Notes under the pieces: generated by a model | The model's database searches: none | The model's input: the letters and a program-made list of their open reading frames with translations, nothing else | Told to the model about the DNA's origin: nothing | From: UBA7803 sp040219935 | GTDB taxonomy: Bacteria > Pseudomonadota > Gammaproteobacteria > Pseudomonadales > Azotimanducaceae | Assembly (NCBI GenBank): GCA_040219935.1 | Contig: JAVJUA010000078.1 | Location: 12,564-76,563, forward strand | Direction: 5' to 3' | Length of the DNA: 64,000 bases | Shown: positions 33,674-42,074 of the stretch, one piece after another | Position numbering within the stretch: position 1 is the first letter of the stretch | Layout of the letters: every line of letters starts with the position of its first letter | Position numbers and translations under genes: made by a program

Positions 33674-34471
33674 CTATCTGGCCTTGAAGTTGCCGGCGCG
33701 GCGTTCGGCTACCGAGCGGATGCCCTCCTGGGCGTCCTCGGTGGCGCGCAGCCACTGCTGCTCCTTGAGTTCGTGCTCGGTGGCCTTGGCCACCGCGGCG
33801 GCCAGCTCGCCGCGCAGGGTGGCGCGCACCGACTTCACCGCCAGCGGCGCGTTCTCGGCGATCTCGCGGGCCAGCTTGGTGGCCTCGGCGCGCAGGCTCG
33901 CCTGATCGGTGAGTACGTCCACCAGACCCATGGTCAGAGCCTCCTCGCCAGTGATGCGGCGGCCGGTGAGCAGCATCATGGAAGCCGCCTGGTGGCCGAC
34001 GATGCGGGGCAGCGTGACCGAGATGCCGAAGCCCTGGTGGATGCCGAGCTTGACGAAGTTGGCGGCGAAGCGCGCCTCGGGGCAGGCCACCCGGAAGTCG
34101 GGCACCAGCGCCAGGCCGAGGCCGCCGCCGATGGCGGCACCCTGGATGGCGCCCACCACCGGCTTGGTGTTGGCGAACAGGCGGGCGGCGTTGCGATACA
34201 GAATTCCGGTAGTGTTGCGGAAACCTTCCTCGGTAAAATCGCGGCTTCCGGAATCGTCCTTGCCGCTGCCGAAGTTCGCGCCGGCACAGAAGTGCTTGCC
34301 CTGGGAGGCCAGCACGATGGCGCGACAGTTCGGGTCCTCGTCGGCCTGCGCGAACGCGTCTGCAATCTGCCCGATCAGCGAGAAGTCGAAGAAGTTCTGG
34401 GGCGGACGCTGTATCTCGACCGTCATGATGTGGTCGTCGACGGTTACGGCGATGTCGGTGAATTCGGTCAT
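33674..34471 (-). CDS. enoyl-CoA hydratase/isomerase family protein
   Basis: A 265-residue crotonase. The oxyanion-hole segments are SQGKHFCAGANFGSG and GAIQGAAIGGGLGLALVPDF, and FAANFVKLGIHQGFGISVTL is the region holding catalytic residues in hydratases. The catalytic Glu positions are not clearly both present, so hydratase, isomerase or hydrolase is open. ATG 34471 is preferred to the nearby 34477 because GGGGGA then sits at normal spacing. First gene of a three-gene minus-strand unit with LLM and SDR genes, divergent from the MATE gene. Confidence 0.92.
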   Translation of the reverse strand: MTEFTDIAVTVDDHIMTVEIQRPPQNFFDFSLIGQIADAFAQADEDPNCRAIVLASQGKHFCAGANFGSGKDDSGSRDFTEEGFRNTTGILYRNAARLFANTKPVVGAIQGAAIGGGLGLALVPDFRVACPEARFAANFVKLGIHQGFGISVTLPRIVGHQAASMMLLTGRRITGEEALTMGLVDVLTDQASLRAEATKLAREIAENAPLAVKSVRATLRGELAAAVAKATEHELKEQQWLRATEDAQEGIRSVAERRAGNFKAR

Positions 34472-34546
34472 GAGCATTCCCCCAGTAAAAGCGGCCCGGT
34501 CAGTGGACCGGGAATGGTAGCAGCGGCCCCGAGGTAACGCACGACA

Positions 34547-35932
34547 GTGGCAACGATCGAAGAGCCGCGGCCCAACACCGCGGAGGAACAGCGTCCGGGG
34601 ATCTGGCAGCTGGCCTTTCCGTCCATCCTCGGTAACCTCTCCTACACCGTGGTCGCCATGGTGCAGACCAAGTTCGTCGGCGAGCTCGGCGCCCAGGCGC
34701 TGGCGGCGGTGGGGGCCGGGCAGCGCGTGTTCTTCGCCATGCAGGCGATTCTGATGGCGGTCAGCGTCGGCACCACGGCGCTGGTGGCGCGGGCCTGGGG
34801 CGCCCGCGACTATCAGGAGGCGAGCCGGGTGACCATGGCGTCGCTGGTGCTGGCCGGCGCCTTCGCGGTAGCGGTGGCCGTGCTCGGCCTGCTGTTCGCC
34901 CGCGAGGTGGCCAGCGTCTTCGGCCTCGACCCGCTGACCCTGGACATGGCGGCCGCCAACATCCGCTGGCTGTGCATCTTTAATCTGGCGTTTGCGATCA
35001 ACTTCATCCTCAGCGCCGCCCTGCGGGCCTCCGGCGACGCCTGGTCGCCGCTGTGGATCAGCGGCTTCGTCAACGTCCTGAACCTGCCGCTCTTGTACGC
35101 GCTGGTGCTCGGCAACTGGGGTGCGCCCAGGCTGGGGGTGGCCGGTGCCGCCATCTCCATCGGCGTGTCGTTCACGGCCGGGGCGCTGCTGCTGATGGGG
35201 CTGTGGGTGAAGAACAAGTTCCGGGTCAAGCACGTCGGCGGCGGCTGGTGGCGACGGCGGCGGCTCAAGCAGCTTCTGGACATCGGCTATCCGGCCGCGG
35301 TCGAGCAGGGTGTGTTCCAGATCGGGTTCTTCATCTTCCTGATGCTGATCGGCAACTTCTACGGTACCGAGGCATTCGCCGCCTACAACATCGGCGTCAA
35401 CCTGCTCATGGTGTGCATGACCGTCGGCTTCGGCTTCTCCATCGCCGGCTCCACCCTGGTGGGTCAGCATCTCGGCGCCAACGATCACGGCGGCGCCAGC
35501 CGCAGCGGCTGGCGGTCCATGTGGCTGGCGGTGCTGACCATGGGCGGTCTCGGCCTGGTGACCATCTACTACGCGCAGCCGCTGGCGACGTTCTTCCTCG
35601 GCAACGAGCCGCTCACCATCGCCTACACCGTGCAGTTCATATACATCCTCGGCTCGATGATGCCGCTGCTGGCGGTGGAGTTCGCCATCGGCGGCGCGCT
35701 GCGCGGCGCCGGCGACACCCGCTTTCCGCTGATGGCGACCTTTCTGGGCCTGATCGGCATGCGCTGCGGCCTGGCGGCGCTGGCCACCTGGCTGAAGATG
35801 CCCGTGTTCTGGGTCTACGCGGCCCTGGTGGGAGACTACCTGCTGAAGGGCGCGCTGCTGGTCTGGCGGTTCCACAGCGGCCGCTGGCGCACCGTGGTGC
35901 GCACCGAGGAGATGGGCATCCAGCGTGCCTGA
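34547..35932 (+). CDS. MATE family efflux transporter
   Basis: A 461-residue transporter with about 12 membrane segments. MATE landmarks are IWQLAFPSILGNLSYTVVAM in TM1, ALAAVGAGQRVFFAMQAILM in the TM1-2 loop, and the second-half repeat DIGYPAAVEQGVFQIGFFIF with AAYNIGVNLLMVCMTVGFGF. It is expected to export a cationic or hydrophobic compound by Na+ or H+ antiport. The start is GTG 34547 with GAGG upstream. Its end overlaps the DNA glycosylase gene by 8 bp. Confidence 0.95.
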   Translation: MATIEEPRPNTAEEQRPGIWQLAFPSILGNLSYTVVAMVQTKFVGELGAQALAAVGAGQRVFFAMQAILMAVSVGTTALVARAWGARDYQEASRVTMASLVLAGAFAVAVAVLGLLFAREVASVFGLDPLTLDMAAANIRWLCIFNLAFAINFILSAALRASGDAWSPLWISGFVNVLNLPLLYALVLGNWGAPRLGVAGAAISIGVSFTAGALLLMGLWVKNKFRVKHVGGGWWRRRRLKQLLDIGYPAAVEQGVFQIGFFIFLMLIGNFYGTEAFAAYNIGVNLLMVCMTVGFGFSIAGSTLVGQHLGANDHGGASRSGWRSMWLAVLTMGGLGLVTIYYAQPLATFFLGNEPLTIAYTVQFIYILGSMMPLLAVEFAIGGALRGAGDTRFPLMATFLGLIGMRCGLAALATWLKMPVFWVYAALVGDYLLKGALLVWRFHSGRWRTVVRTEEMGIQRA

Positions 35933-36809
35933 GCTGCCCGACCTCACGGTGTACCGCGAGCACCTGGAGGCGCGCATCGCCGGCGAGACCCTGATGGGCA
36001 TCCGCATCGCCAACCCCTTCCTGCTGCGCACCGTGCAGCCCGGCGTCAACGACGTCGCCGGACGCGTGGTCAGCGGCTGCAGGCGCCTCGCCAAACAGCT
36101 GGTGATCGCCCTGGAGGGCGACTACTTCCTGGTGATCCACCTGATGATCGCCGGTCGGCTGCAGTGGCGAAAGGCGGGCGCGCCGGTGCCCAGGCGCCTG
36201 GGCCTGGCCGCCTTCGACTTCGCCTCCGGCACGCTGCTGCTCACGGAAGCGGGCAGCAAGCGGCGGGCGTCGCTGCGCATCGTTCAGGGCCCCGACGCCC
36301 TGGCCGCCCTGGACCCCGGCGGGCTCGAGGTGCTGGAAGCCGAGCCGGCGGCGCTCGCCGAGCGGCTGCGCGGCTGCCGACATACGCTCAAGCGCGCGCT
36401 CACCGACCAGCGGGTGCTGGCCGGTATCGGCAACGCGTACTCCGATGAGATTCTGCTCGAGGCGCGGCTGTCGCCGTTCAAGCTGGCGGGCGCGCTGAAC
36501 GATGACGAGATGGCGCGACTGCTCGAGGCCTGCCGCTCGGTGCTCGTGGCGTGGACGGCGCGCCTGCGCGACGAGGCCGGTGACGTGTTTCCGGCCAAGG
36601 TGACCGCCTTTCATCCGCAGATGGCCGTGCACGGCCGCTACCGTCAGCCGTGCTCCGTCTGCGGCGCGCCGGTGCAGCGCATCCGCTACGCCGAGAACGA
36701 GGCCAACTACTGCGCCCGCTGTCAGACCGGCGGCCGGCTGCTGGCCGACCGGGCGCTGTCGCGGCTGCTCAAGGACAACTGGCCGAAGCGGCTCGAAGAC
36801 CTGGAGTAG
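35925..36809 (+). CDS. Fpg/Nei family DNA glycosylase
   Basis: A 294-residue bifunctional DNA glycosylase/AP lyase family member. It starts PELPDLTVYREHL, with the N-terminal Pro nucleophile and Glu in place after Met removal. HLMIAGRLQW is the conserved hairpin region, LTDQRVLAGIGNAYSDEILL the helix-two-turn-helix, and the zinc finger at the C-terminus is Cys-X2-Cys (CSVC) and Cys-X2-Cys (CARC). It excises oxidised bases. Which of Fpg or Nei it resembles more is not clear, as the lesion-recognition loop is divergent. It overlaps the MATE transporter gene, an unusual partner. Confidence 0.93.
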   Translation: MPELPDLTVYREHLEARIAGETLMGIRIANPFLLRTVQPGVNDVAGRVVSGCRRLAKQLVIALEGDYFLVIHLMIAGRLQWRKAGAPVPRRLGLAAFDFASGTLLLTEAGSKRRASLRIVQGPDALAALDPGGLEVLEAEPAALAERLRGCRHTLKRALTDQRVLAGIGNAYSDEILLEARLSPFKLAGALNDDEMARLLEACRSVLVAWTARLRDEAGDVFPAKVTAFHPQMAVHGRYRQPCSVCGAPVQRIRYAENEANYCARCQTGGRLLADRALSRLLKDNWPKRLEDLE

Positions 36810-36830
36810 CTGGGCCGCCTGCCGCCGGCC

Positions 36831-37220
36831 TCAGCCGTCGTGCAGGCGCAGCTTGGCGACGTAGCGCACCTGGGGCAGGCCTTCGAAGTCTGCGTCCTGG
36901 GTCCAAAGCACACTGCCGCGCTGCAGGGCGCTGGCGTAGATCACCGAGTCGGCCAGCGCCAGATTGTGCAAGGCACCCACCCTGGCCGCGGCCAGGGCCA
37001 GATCGGCATCGAGATCGACGATGGTGCCCTGTCGCATCAAGGCCACCGCCTGCAGCGCGTCCCCGTCACCGCGCTGCTGGAGGATCCGTTTGAAGACCTC
37101 CAGCAACGACAGGGTGGGTACCAGCAGGTGCTCGACATCGAGGATGGCCGGCGCGAAGAAGGCCGCGTTGGCGTCGTCGGCGAAGTACTCGAGCCAGCCG
37201 GAGGAATCGACCACGTTCAT
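36831..37220 (-). CDS. PIN-domain ribonuclease toxin (VapC-like)
   Basis: A 129-residue PIN domain. Conserved acidic residues are the Asp in MNVVDSSGWLEYF, the Glu in SLLEVFKRIL, the Asp in NLALADSVIYAS and the final Asp in LWTQDADFEGL, so the four-residue metal site looks intact. VapC toxins cleave tRNA or rRNA. ATG 37220 overlaps the antitoxin TGA (ATGA), the usual antitoxin-first arrangement. It ends 21 bp from the convergent Fpg/Nei gene. Confidence 0.92.
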   Translation of the reverse strand: MNVVDSSGWLEYFADDANAAFFAPAILDVEHLLVPTLSLLEVFKRILQQRGDGDALQAVALMRQGTIVDLDADLALAAARVGALHNLALADSVIYASALQRGSVLWTQDADFEGLPQVRYVAKLRLHDG

Positions 37221-37423
37221 GCCCGGTCCGGCTCTCTCGGCACGTCGGTGTCGATGCCGCGCAGAAATCCGCGGGCTTCCTTCAGGTCCCGCACGGGCAC
37301 GAACTCGGCGCGCCCTTCGTAGACGATGACCTCGAGCTTCTGCCCCGGCTTGATCTGCAGCGATTCGCGGACGGCCTTGGGGATCACCACCTGATACTTT
37401 TCCGACACCGTCACCGTCGTCAT
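37217..37423 (-). CDS. AbrB/MazE-type antitoxin (VapB-like)
   Basis: A 68-residue swapped-hairpin AbrB protein: VTVSEKYQVVIPKAVRESLQ with LQIKPGQKLEVIVYEGRAEF is the DNA-binding domain, followed by a short tail (EARGFLRGIDTDVPREPDRA) that should wrap the PIN toxin. GAGG precedes the ATG. Together with the overlapping toxin it should bind and repress the promoter upstream. Confidence 0.92.
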   Translation of the reverse strand: MTTVTVSEKYQVVIPKAVRESLQIKPGQKLEVIVYEGRAEFVPVRDLKEARGFLRGIDTDVPREPDRA

Positions 37424-37438
37424 ACGAAACCTCGATCG

Positions 37439-37466
37439 ATAGTGATGAGGTAAAGGTTAGCCGCAA
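37439..37466 (-). promoter_or_regulatory. candidate promoter of the toxin-antitoxin pair
   Basis: On the minus strand TTGCGG (37466-37461) and CACTAT (37444-37439) are spaced by 16 bp. The palindrome TCGATCGA lies immediately downstream near 37432-37439, between promoter and ATG, and is a plausible antitoxin operator. Based on sequence match only. Confidence 0.4.
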
Positions 37467-37485
37467 GCGGCGGCGCCGGCAACGC

Positions 37486-38577
37486 TCAGGGCCGCTGCCG
37501 GGCCCGCAGCGCCGTGGACGAGACCGGCTCGTCGAATTCGTCCCGGGCGATCTCGATGCACAGGGCACGGAGTGCGTCCGGCAGGGCCACGTCGGCCAGG
37601 CCGACGAAGCGATCGCCGTCGAGGCGCCGGCCGAACACCACGAAGCGGGTGCCGAGCTCCGCCAGCTCCGCCAGCGCCCGGTCCCGCGCCTCGGCACCGG
37701 CGTAGTAGGCCGGCTCGGCAATGCGAATTGCCGTATCGATGCCGACCGCGAAGTGGACGTCGCGGAAGTGGCGCGCCTTTTCCAGGAACGTGGGCAGACG
37801 TGTCACCCAGACCGGCCGGTCGAACTGCTTCAGGCGGGCGTCGATCTCCGTGTAGTCCAGCAGCGGCTTGTCGACGTTGACGATCGACAGCTCGTAGGCA
37901 CCGGCGAGGCCCGTCGTCGCTTCTGCGATGGCCAGCATGCGCTGGTGGGCATGGTGCAGCGGGTTGAAGGCGCCCGGCATCAGCAGCCGGCCGTCGTGCG
38001 GCCCGGTGGCGAAGGCCAGCTCCTCGCCGAGGATGAGCTGCCGCCAGTGGGCCTGCGCCGGCGTGTGCGCGATCACGGGCGCCGCGGGCGCCTGCACGCC
38101 GAGCTCGAGTCCGAGCGCCAGATCCAGCGCGTGCCACAGGAGCTCCAGCAGCTCCCGCTCCTCGCTGTCCCGGTCGCCGCTGAACGCCAGGTGCGCGGCG
38201 TAGGTCGCGTCCTCGGTCTGCAGGGCGACGTGGGCGCGGTGGCGGCCGCGTTTGTCGCGGTTCGTGGCCAGGCTCGCGGTGCAGGCCAGCCCGAATGGGC
38301 GGGTGGTCGCCTCGGCTTCGGCGCTGCGGAGCTGGCGGGCGCGCTGGAATGCGGCCATGGCCATGGCCCGCGCGGTGGCGTCGGAGCAGGCCTGCTCCGG
38401 GGTCCGGCCGACGATCTCGGCCAGTGCGGCGGCGGCGTAGGGAACGCGTGCCTCCAGCACGGTGGCCGAGGCGCCGGGCGTGGTCAGCAGCTCGGAGAGC
38501 AGCAGGGTGCCGCCGCCGGTCACGTACAGCACGCCCTGCCAGGGCGAGGCGTGCAGCAGTTCGGCGCGGCGGCTCAC
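37486..38577 (-). CDS. CinA-like domain fused to nucleotidyltransferase (NMNAT-like)
   Basis: A 363-residue two-domain protein. Residues about 1-165 resemble the CinA C-terminal (NMN deamidase-like) fold: GVLYVTGGGTLLLSELLTTP and PFGLACTASLATNRDKRGRH. Residues about 205-360 form a HIGH-type nucleotidyltransferase, with MPGAFNPLHHAHQRMLAIAE near the start and the ISSTALR-like end read here as PVSSTALRARQRP. The pair of folds suggests pyridine-nucleotide or related metabolism, a natural NMN link between the two domains. GTG 38577 is chosen by homology of the N-terminus; the ribosome site is weak. It follows the hydrolase gene by 8 bp. Confidence 0.8.
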   Translation of the reverse strand: MSRRAELLHASPWQGVLYVTGGGTLLLSELLTTPGASATVLEARVPYAAAALAEIVGRTPEQACSDATARAMAMAAFQRARQLRSAEAEATTRPFGLACTASLATNRDKRGRHRAHVALQTEDATYAAHLAFSGDRDSEERELLELLWHALDLALGLELGVQAPAAPVIAHTPAQAHWRQLILGEELAFATGPHDGRLLMPGAFNPLHHAHQRMLAIAEATTGLAGAYELSIVNVDKPLLDYTEIDARLKQFDRPVWVTRLPTFLEKARHFRDVHFAVGIDTAIRIAEPAYYAGAEARDRALAELAELGTRFVVFGRRLDGDRFVGLADVALPDALRALCIEIARDEFDEPVSSTALRARQRP

Positions 38578-38585
38578 GGGCCGGC

Positions 38586-39455
38586 TCAGCCGGCCAGAAA
38601 GTCGCGGGTGACGTCCAGGAAGGCCTCGAGGCGGTCGTGATGGACCCAGTGTCCGGCCTTCTCGATGTTCACCACCCTGGCGTCGCGGAAGTGCTTGGCG
38701 CGCCCGTCCTTCGTCGGGTCGGACGCCCACGACTCGGTGCCGCGGATCAGCAGCGTCGGGCAGGTGATGCGTGACCACAGCTCGTGCTGCTGGGCAAAAT
38801 CGAGGCCCACCGGCGGAAAGGCGCGCACGTAGTTGTCGAACTTCCAGCTGTAGGTGCCGTCCTCGTTCTGATTGCTGCCGTGGATGGTCAGGTGCCGGGC
38901 CTGGGCCTCGGTGAGGTGCGGATTCTCGGTCTGCATGCGCTCGTAGGCCTCCTCGAGAGACGCATAGCGGCGCGGCAGGCGGCCGGACAGGCGCCGCAGA
39001 TCGTCGATCCACAGATGCAGGCGGTCGGCCACCGGCTGCTCGATGCGCTGCTTGATGATCTCCGGCGGCGGCCCCAGGCCCTCGATGGCCACCAGCTTGC
39101 GTACGGTGTCCGGATACAGCCCGGCGTACAGCAGGGAGATGGAGCCGCCCAGCGAGTGGCTGACGATGGTCACCGGCTGATCGCACGTCTGCCGGACCAG
39201 TTGAGCGATGTCGTAAACGTAGTCGATCTGGTTGTAGCTGCCGCCGATCATCCACTGCGAATCGCCGTGGCCGCGCAGGTCCGGCGCGATGATGTGGTAG
39301 TCATGGCGCAGCGCGTCCGCGACCCAGTCCCAGTTGCGGCAGTGATCGCGGCCGCCGTGCACCAGCAGCAGCGGCGGCGCGCCGGGATTGCCCCAGTCGA
39401 CGTAGTGCAGGCGCAGGCGCTGGGAGAAGTAGACGTGGGAGGTCGGTCCTTCCAT
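38586..39455 (-). CDS. alpha/beta hydrolase
   Basis: A 289-residue alpha/beta hydrolase. LLLVHGGRDHCRNWDWVADA holds the oxyanion region, APDLRGHGDS follows, and VSHSLGGSISLLYAG is the nucleophile elbow with Ser. The acid lies near TLLIRGTESWASDP and the His in KAGHWVHHDR. It resembles haloalkane dehalogenase/epoxide hydrolase-like and serine hydrolase-like groups, and the cap region is long. No specific substrate can be read. It precedes the CinA/nucleotidyltransferase gene. Confidence 0.9.
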   Translation of the reverse strand: MEGPTSHVYFSQRLRLHYVDWGNPGAPPLLLVHGGRDHCRNWDWVADALRHDYHIIAPDLRGHGDSQWMIGGSYNQIDYVYDIAQLVRQTCDQPVTIVSHSLGGSISLLYAGLYPDTVRKLVAIEGLGPPPEIIKQRIEQPVADRLHLWIDDLRRLSGRLPRRYASLEEAYERMQTENPHLTEAQARHLTIHGSNQNEDGTYSWKFDNYVRAFPPVGLDFAQQHELWSRITCPTLLIRGTESWASDPTKDGRAKHFRDARVVNIEKAGHWVHHDRLEAFLDVTRDFLAG

Positions 39456-39504
39456 CGATGCCGGTCCGGTGCGAAGACAGGCCGGCGAGTATACCCGAGG
39501 GGGA

Positions 39505-39532
39505 CGACCCCGTACCTGGCGGTACGGGGTCG
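39505..39532 (-). terminator. 12-bp stem hairpin downstream of phoX
   Basis: A perfect 12-bp inverted repeat (CGACCCCGTACC and its complement) with a TGGC loop lies 20 bp after the phoX stop on the minus strand. No T-run follows in that direction, so it is a strong hairpin rather than a textbook intrinsic terminator. Confidence 0.4.
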
Positions 39533-39552
39533 CGCGCGGGCTCAGCCGTGCA

Positions 39553-41409
39553 TCACGAGCCGATCACGCCGCCGTCCTTGCGGGTGATGACCACGGTGGC
39601 GTCGCGGGGGATGGTCACCCCGTCGAAGGGCACGGGAAAGGTGCTCACCGCGGGGTCGCCATCGCCGGGATGCTGGAGGTTGATGAACATGGTCCGCTGA
39701 TCCGGTGTCACGGCGATGCCGGTCACCTCACTGCCCGCCACGCCGGAGAACATGCGGCGCAGCTCCCCGGTGACCGCGTCGGCCACCAGCATCTGGTCGT
39801 TGATGCCGCCGGGCTGGCTGCCGTCGGTCTGGATGAAGACCCGGCCGTAGGGGTCGGCCCAGAGGCCGTCCGGCGAGCCGAAGGCGTCCTCGGTGCCGAT
39901 GGTGGCCTCGGCGATCAGAAAGATCTCCCACTTGAAGGTGGTGCCGACGTGCTGGTCGCTGTCGCGCCAGCGGATGATGTGGCCCCAGGGGTTCGGCACC
40001 AGCGGGTTCGCCGGTCCGGCGGCCGTGCGTCGGGTGTTGTTGGTCAGCGTGCAGTAGACGTCGCCGTTCGGCGCCACGGAGGTCCACTCCGGGCGGTCCA
40101 TGGGGGTCGCACCCACCAGGTCGCCGGCGATGCGGGCGTACACGAGGATTTCTGCCTGATCGGCGAAGCGGGCGGCCAGACGCGGATCGTCCATGGTCAG
40201 CGGCAGCCACTCGCCGCTGCCGTCCTCGTTGAACTTGGCCACGTACAGCGTGCCGTGATCCAGCGGCGATTGGCCGCGGGCACGCATCGACTTCCAGTTG
40301 TCGTCGGAGACGAACTTGTAGATGTAGTCGAAGCGCTCGTCGTCGCCCATGTAGCCCACCACCCGGCCGCCGCGGCCTTCGGCCAGGGCGATGCCCTCGT
40401 GCTTGAAGCGGCCGAGCGCCGTGCGCTTCATCGGCTTCTGCGTGGCGTCGAACGGATCGATCTCGACGATCCAGCCGAAACGGTTCTCCTCGTTGCGGTA
40501 GTCGGGGTCGGAGAGATCGAAGCGGCGGTCGTACAGGTGCCAGCCGTAGCCGAAGCCGTTGCCGCTGAAGCCGTAGCGGCTCTGCTCGGCAGTGGCCGCC
40601 CAGGTCTGCTCCCGGTTGCTGGCGCCGAAGTAGCCGTTGAAGTTCTCCTCGCAGGTCAGGTAGGTGCCCCAGGGCGTGTAGCCGTTGGCGCAGTTGTTGA
40701 CGGTGCCGAGGGGAATGTTGCCGTTCGGCGTGTCGAGCAGCGGGTGGCCGGCCACCGGACCGCTGAAGGCGACCGGCGTGTTGACGTGGATGCGGCGCGA
40801 GTTCTTGCTGCGCACCACCCGCCATTGGCTCTTCCAGCGGGCGATGGCCACCACGGAGACGCCGTGGGCGTGCTGCGAGACCCGCACGTCGGCCAGAGAT
40901 TCCGGCGCCGCCTTGCCCAGCACGTGGGGGTTGGTGCCGAACTCGTGGTTGATGGCGAGCATGCCGTGGCGGTTGCTCTGGAACTGGCGGCCCTGGCGAT
41001 CCTTCTTGGTGTACGGGAAGAACCACATGCCGTCGTGGCCGATGCCGATCTGCTCGGCCTGATCCTCGGGGCTCGGCGGGTAGCTGAAGGCCGGGCCGTC
41101 AGGGTCGATGGGCTCGCCCCAGGGGATCAGCACCTCGTACTGGTAGTCTTCCGAGATGACCGGGTCGGGGCCGACGGCGACGGCGCTCGGCACCGGCGTA
41201 AAGCCGATCAGGCCCCGCTTGCTGCGCGGCCGGTAGCTCTTGCCGCCGTCGTCATTGCTGCCGGCCAGCGCGAAGCTCGAGCCGAAGAAGCCGGTGGCAG
41301 CCGCCGCGGCGCCGCCAGCGAGGATCGTCCGCCGCGACGCGCTGGCCTGCAGCACGTCCTCGAACGGCCGATTGCCCGAGGTGTTGGAAATGCCGTCATC
41401 ATGGTCCAT
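39553..41409 (-). CDS. phoX: PhoX-family alkaline phosphatase, Tat-exported
   Basis: A 618-residue PhoX/DUF839 protein. The Tat signal is at about 25-50 (SRRTILAGGAAAAATGFF). Conserved segments include GMLAINHEFGTNPHVLGKAA, NNCANGYTPWGTYLTCEENF and FKHEGIALAEGRGGRVVGYM. PhoX enzymes are periplasmic phosphomonoesterases using calcium and iron. Genome position next to a predicted Pho box fits induction by phosphate starvation. A strong hairpin follows the gene. No partner gene is attached; the divergent neighbour is the macrodomain gene. Confidence 0.94.
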   Translation of the reverse strand: MDHDDGISNTSGNRPFEDVLQASASRRTILAGGAAAAATGFFGSSFALAGSNDDGGKSYRPRSKRGLIGFTPVPSAVAVGPDPVISEDYQYEVLIPWGEPIDPDGPAFSYPPSPEDQAEQIGIGHDGMWFFPYTKKDRQGRQFQSNRHGMLAINHEFGTNPHVLGKAAPESLADVRVSQHAHGVSVVAIARWKSQWRVVRSKNSRRIHVNTPVAFSGPVAGHPLLDTPNGNIPLGTVNNCANGYTPWGTYLTCEENFNGYFGASNREQTWAATAEQSRYGFSGNGFGYGWHLYDRRFDLSDPDYRNEENRFGWIVEIDPFDATQKPMKRTALGRFKHEGIALAEGRGGRVVGYMGDDERFDYIYKFVSDDNWKSMRARGQSPLDHGTLYVAKFNEDGSGEWLPLTMDDPRLAARFADQAEILVYARIAGDLVGATPMDRPEWTSVAPNGDVYCTLTNNTRRTAAGPANPLVPNPWGHIIRWRDSDQHVGTTFKWEIFLIAEATIGTEDAFGSPDGLWADPYGRVFIQTDGSQPGGINDQMLVADAVTGELRRMFSGVAGSEVTGIAVTPDQRTMFINLQHPGDGDPAVSTFPVPFDGVTIPRDATVVITRKDGGVIGS

Positions 41410-41445
41410 GGAACCGTCTCCCGATCTTGGTTGGTTGGTCCGCAG

Positions 41446-41490
41446 ACGCTAGCAACCGACCATGTCAGAGCCGTGATCTGTGGATGGCAG
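41446..41490 (-). promoter_or_regulatory. predicted triple Pho box and -10 of phoX
   Basis: On the minus strand CTGCCAT (41490-41484), AGATCAC (41479-41473) and CTGACAT (41468-41462) stand at exact 11-bp steps. Ten bases after the last unit is TAGCGT (41451-41446), a -10 of the TAnnnT type, and no -35 is visible. The same unit spacing and 10-bp gap occur at ppk1 and the beta-helix operon. Start codon at 41409. Confidence 0.68.
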
Positions 41491-41546
41491 AAACGTGACG
41501 ACGCACGTTACGATTCCGTGAACCCGGGAAGCAGCAGGGCGCAGCC

Positions 41547-42074
41547 ATGACCGATCTGGCCATCGAGTGCGTGCAGGGCGACATCACCGCTCAGCCGGAC
41601 ATGGACGCCGTGGTCAATGCCGCCAACGCCCAGCTACGACCGGGTGGCGGCGTCGCCGGCGCCATCCACGCGGCGGCCGGCCCGGAGCTGGACCTGGCCT
41701 GCCGGCCGCTGGCGCCCATCCGCCCGGGCGAGTGCGTGATCACGCCCGGCTTCCGCCTGCCCAACGCCTTGGTCATTCACTGCCTCGGTCCGGTTTACGG
41801 CGTCGACGAGCCGGCGGCGGAGCTGCTGGCCCGTTGCTACCGCGGCGCGCTGGCGCTGGCCGATGACCATGCGCTCGGGTCGGTGGCCTTTCCGGCCCTG
41901 TCCACCGGCATCTTCGGTTATCCGGTGGGTGAAGCGGCGCCCGTGGCCCTGGAGGCGGTGATCGACGCCGCTGCGGGGCTGCGCCACGTGCGCCGGGTGC
42001 GCTTCGTGCTGTTCGACGCCGCGGTTGCCGATCTGCACCGGCTGGTGCTGCTGCGGCTGCGAGCCAGTCGCTAA
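41547..42074 (+). CDS. macrodomain O-acetyl-ADP-ribose deacetylase-like protein
   Basis: A 175-residue MacroD-type macrodomain. MDAVVNAANAQLRPGGGVAG is the conserved ADP-ribose loop with the Asn-Ala-Ala-Asn core, and VAFPALSTGIFGYPVGEAAP is the second loop. Proteins of this type hydrolyse O-acetyl-ADP-ribose or ADP-ribosylated targets. The gene is divergent from phoX; its stop overlaps the ArsJ stop on the other strand by 4 bp. Function here is otherwise unassigned. Confidence 0.94.
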   Translation: MTDLAIECVQGDITAQPDMDAVVNAANAQLRPGGGVAGAIHAAAGPELDLACRPLAPIRPGECVITPGFRLPNALVIHCLGPVYGVDEPAAELLARCYRGALALADDHALGSVAFPALSTGIFGYPVGEAAPVALEAVIDAAAGLRHVRRVRFVLFDAAVADLHRLVLLRLRASR

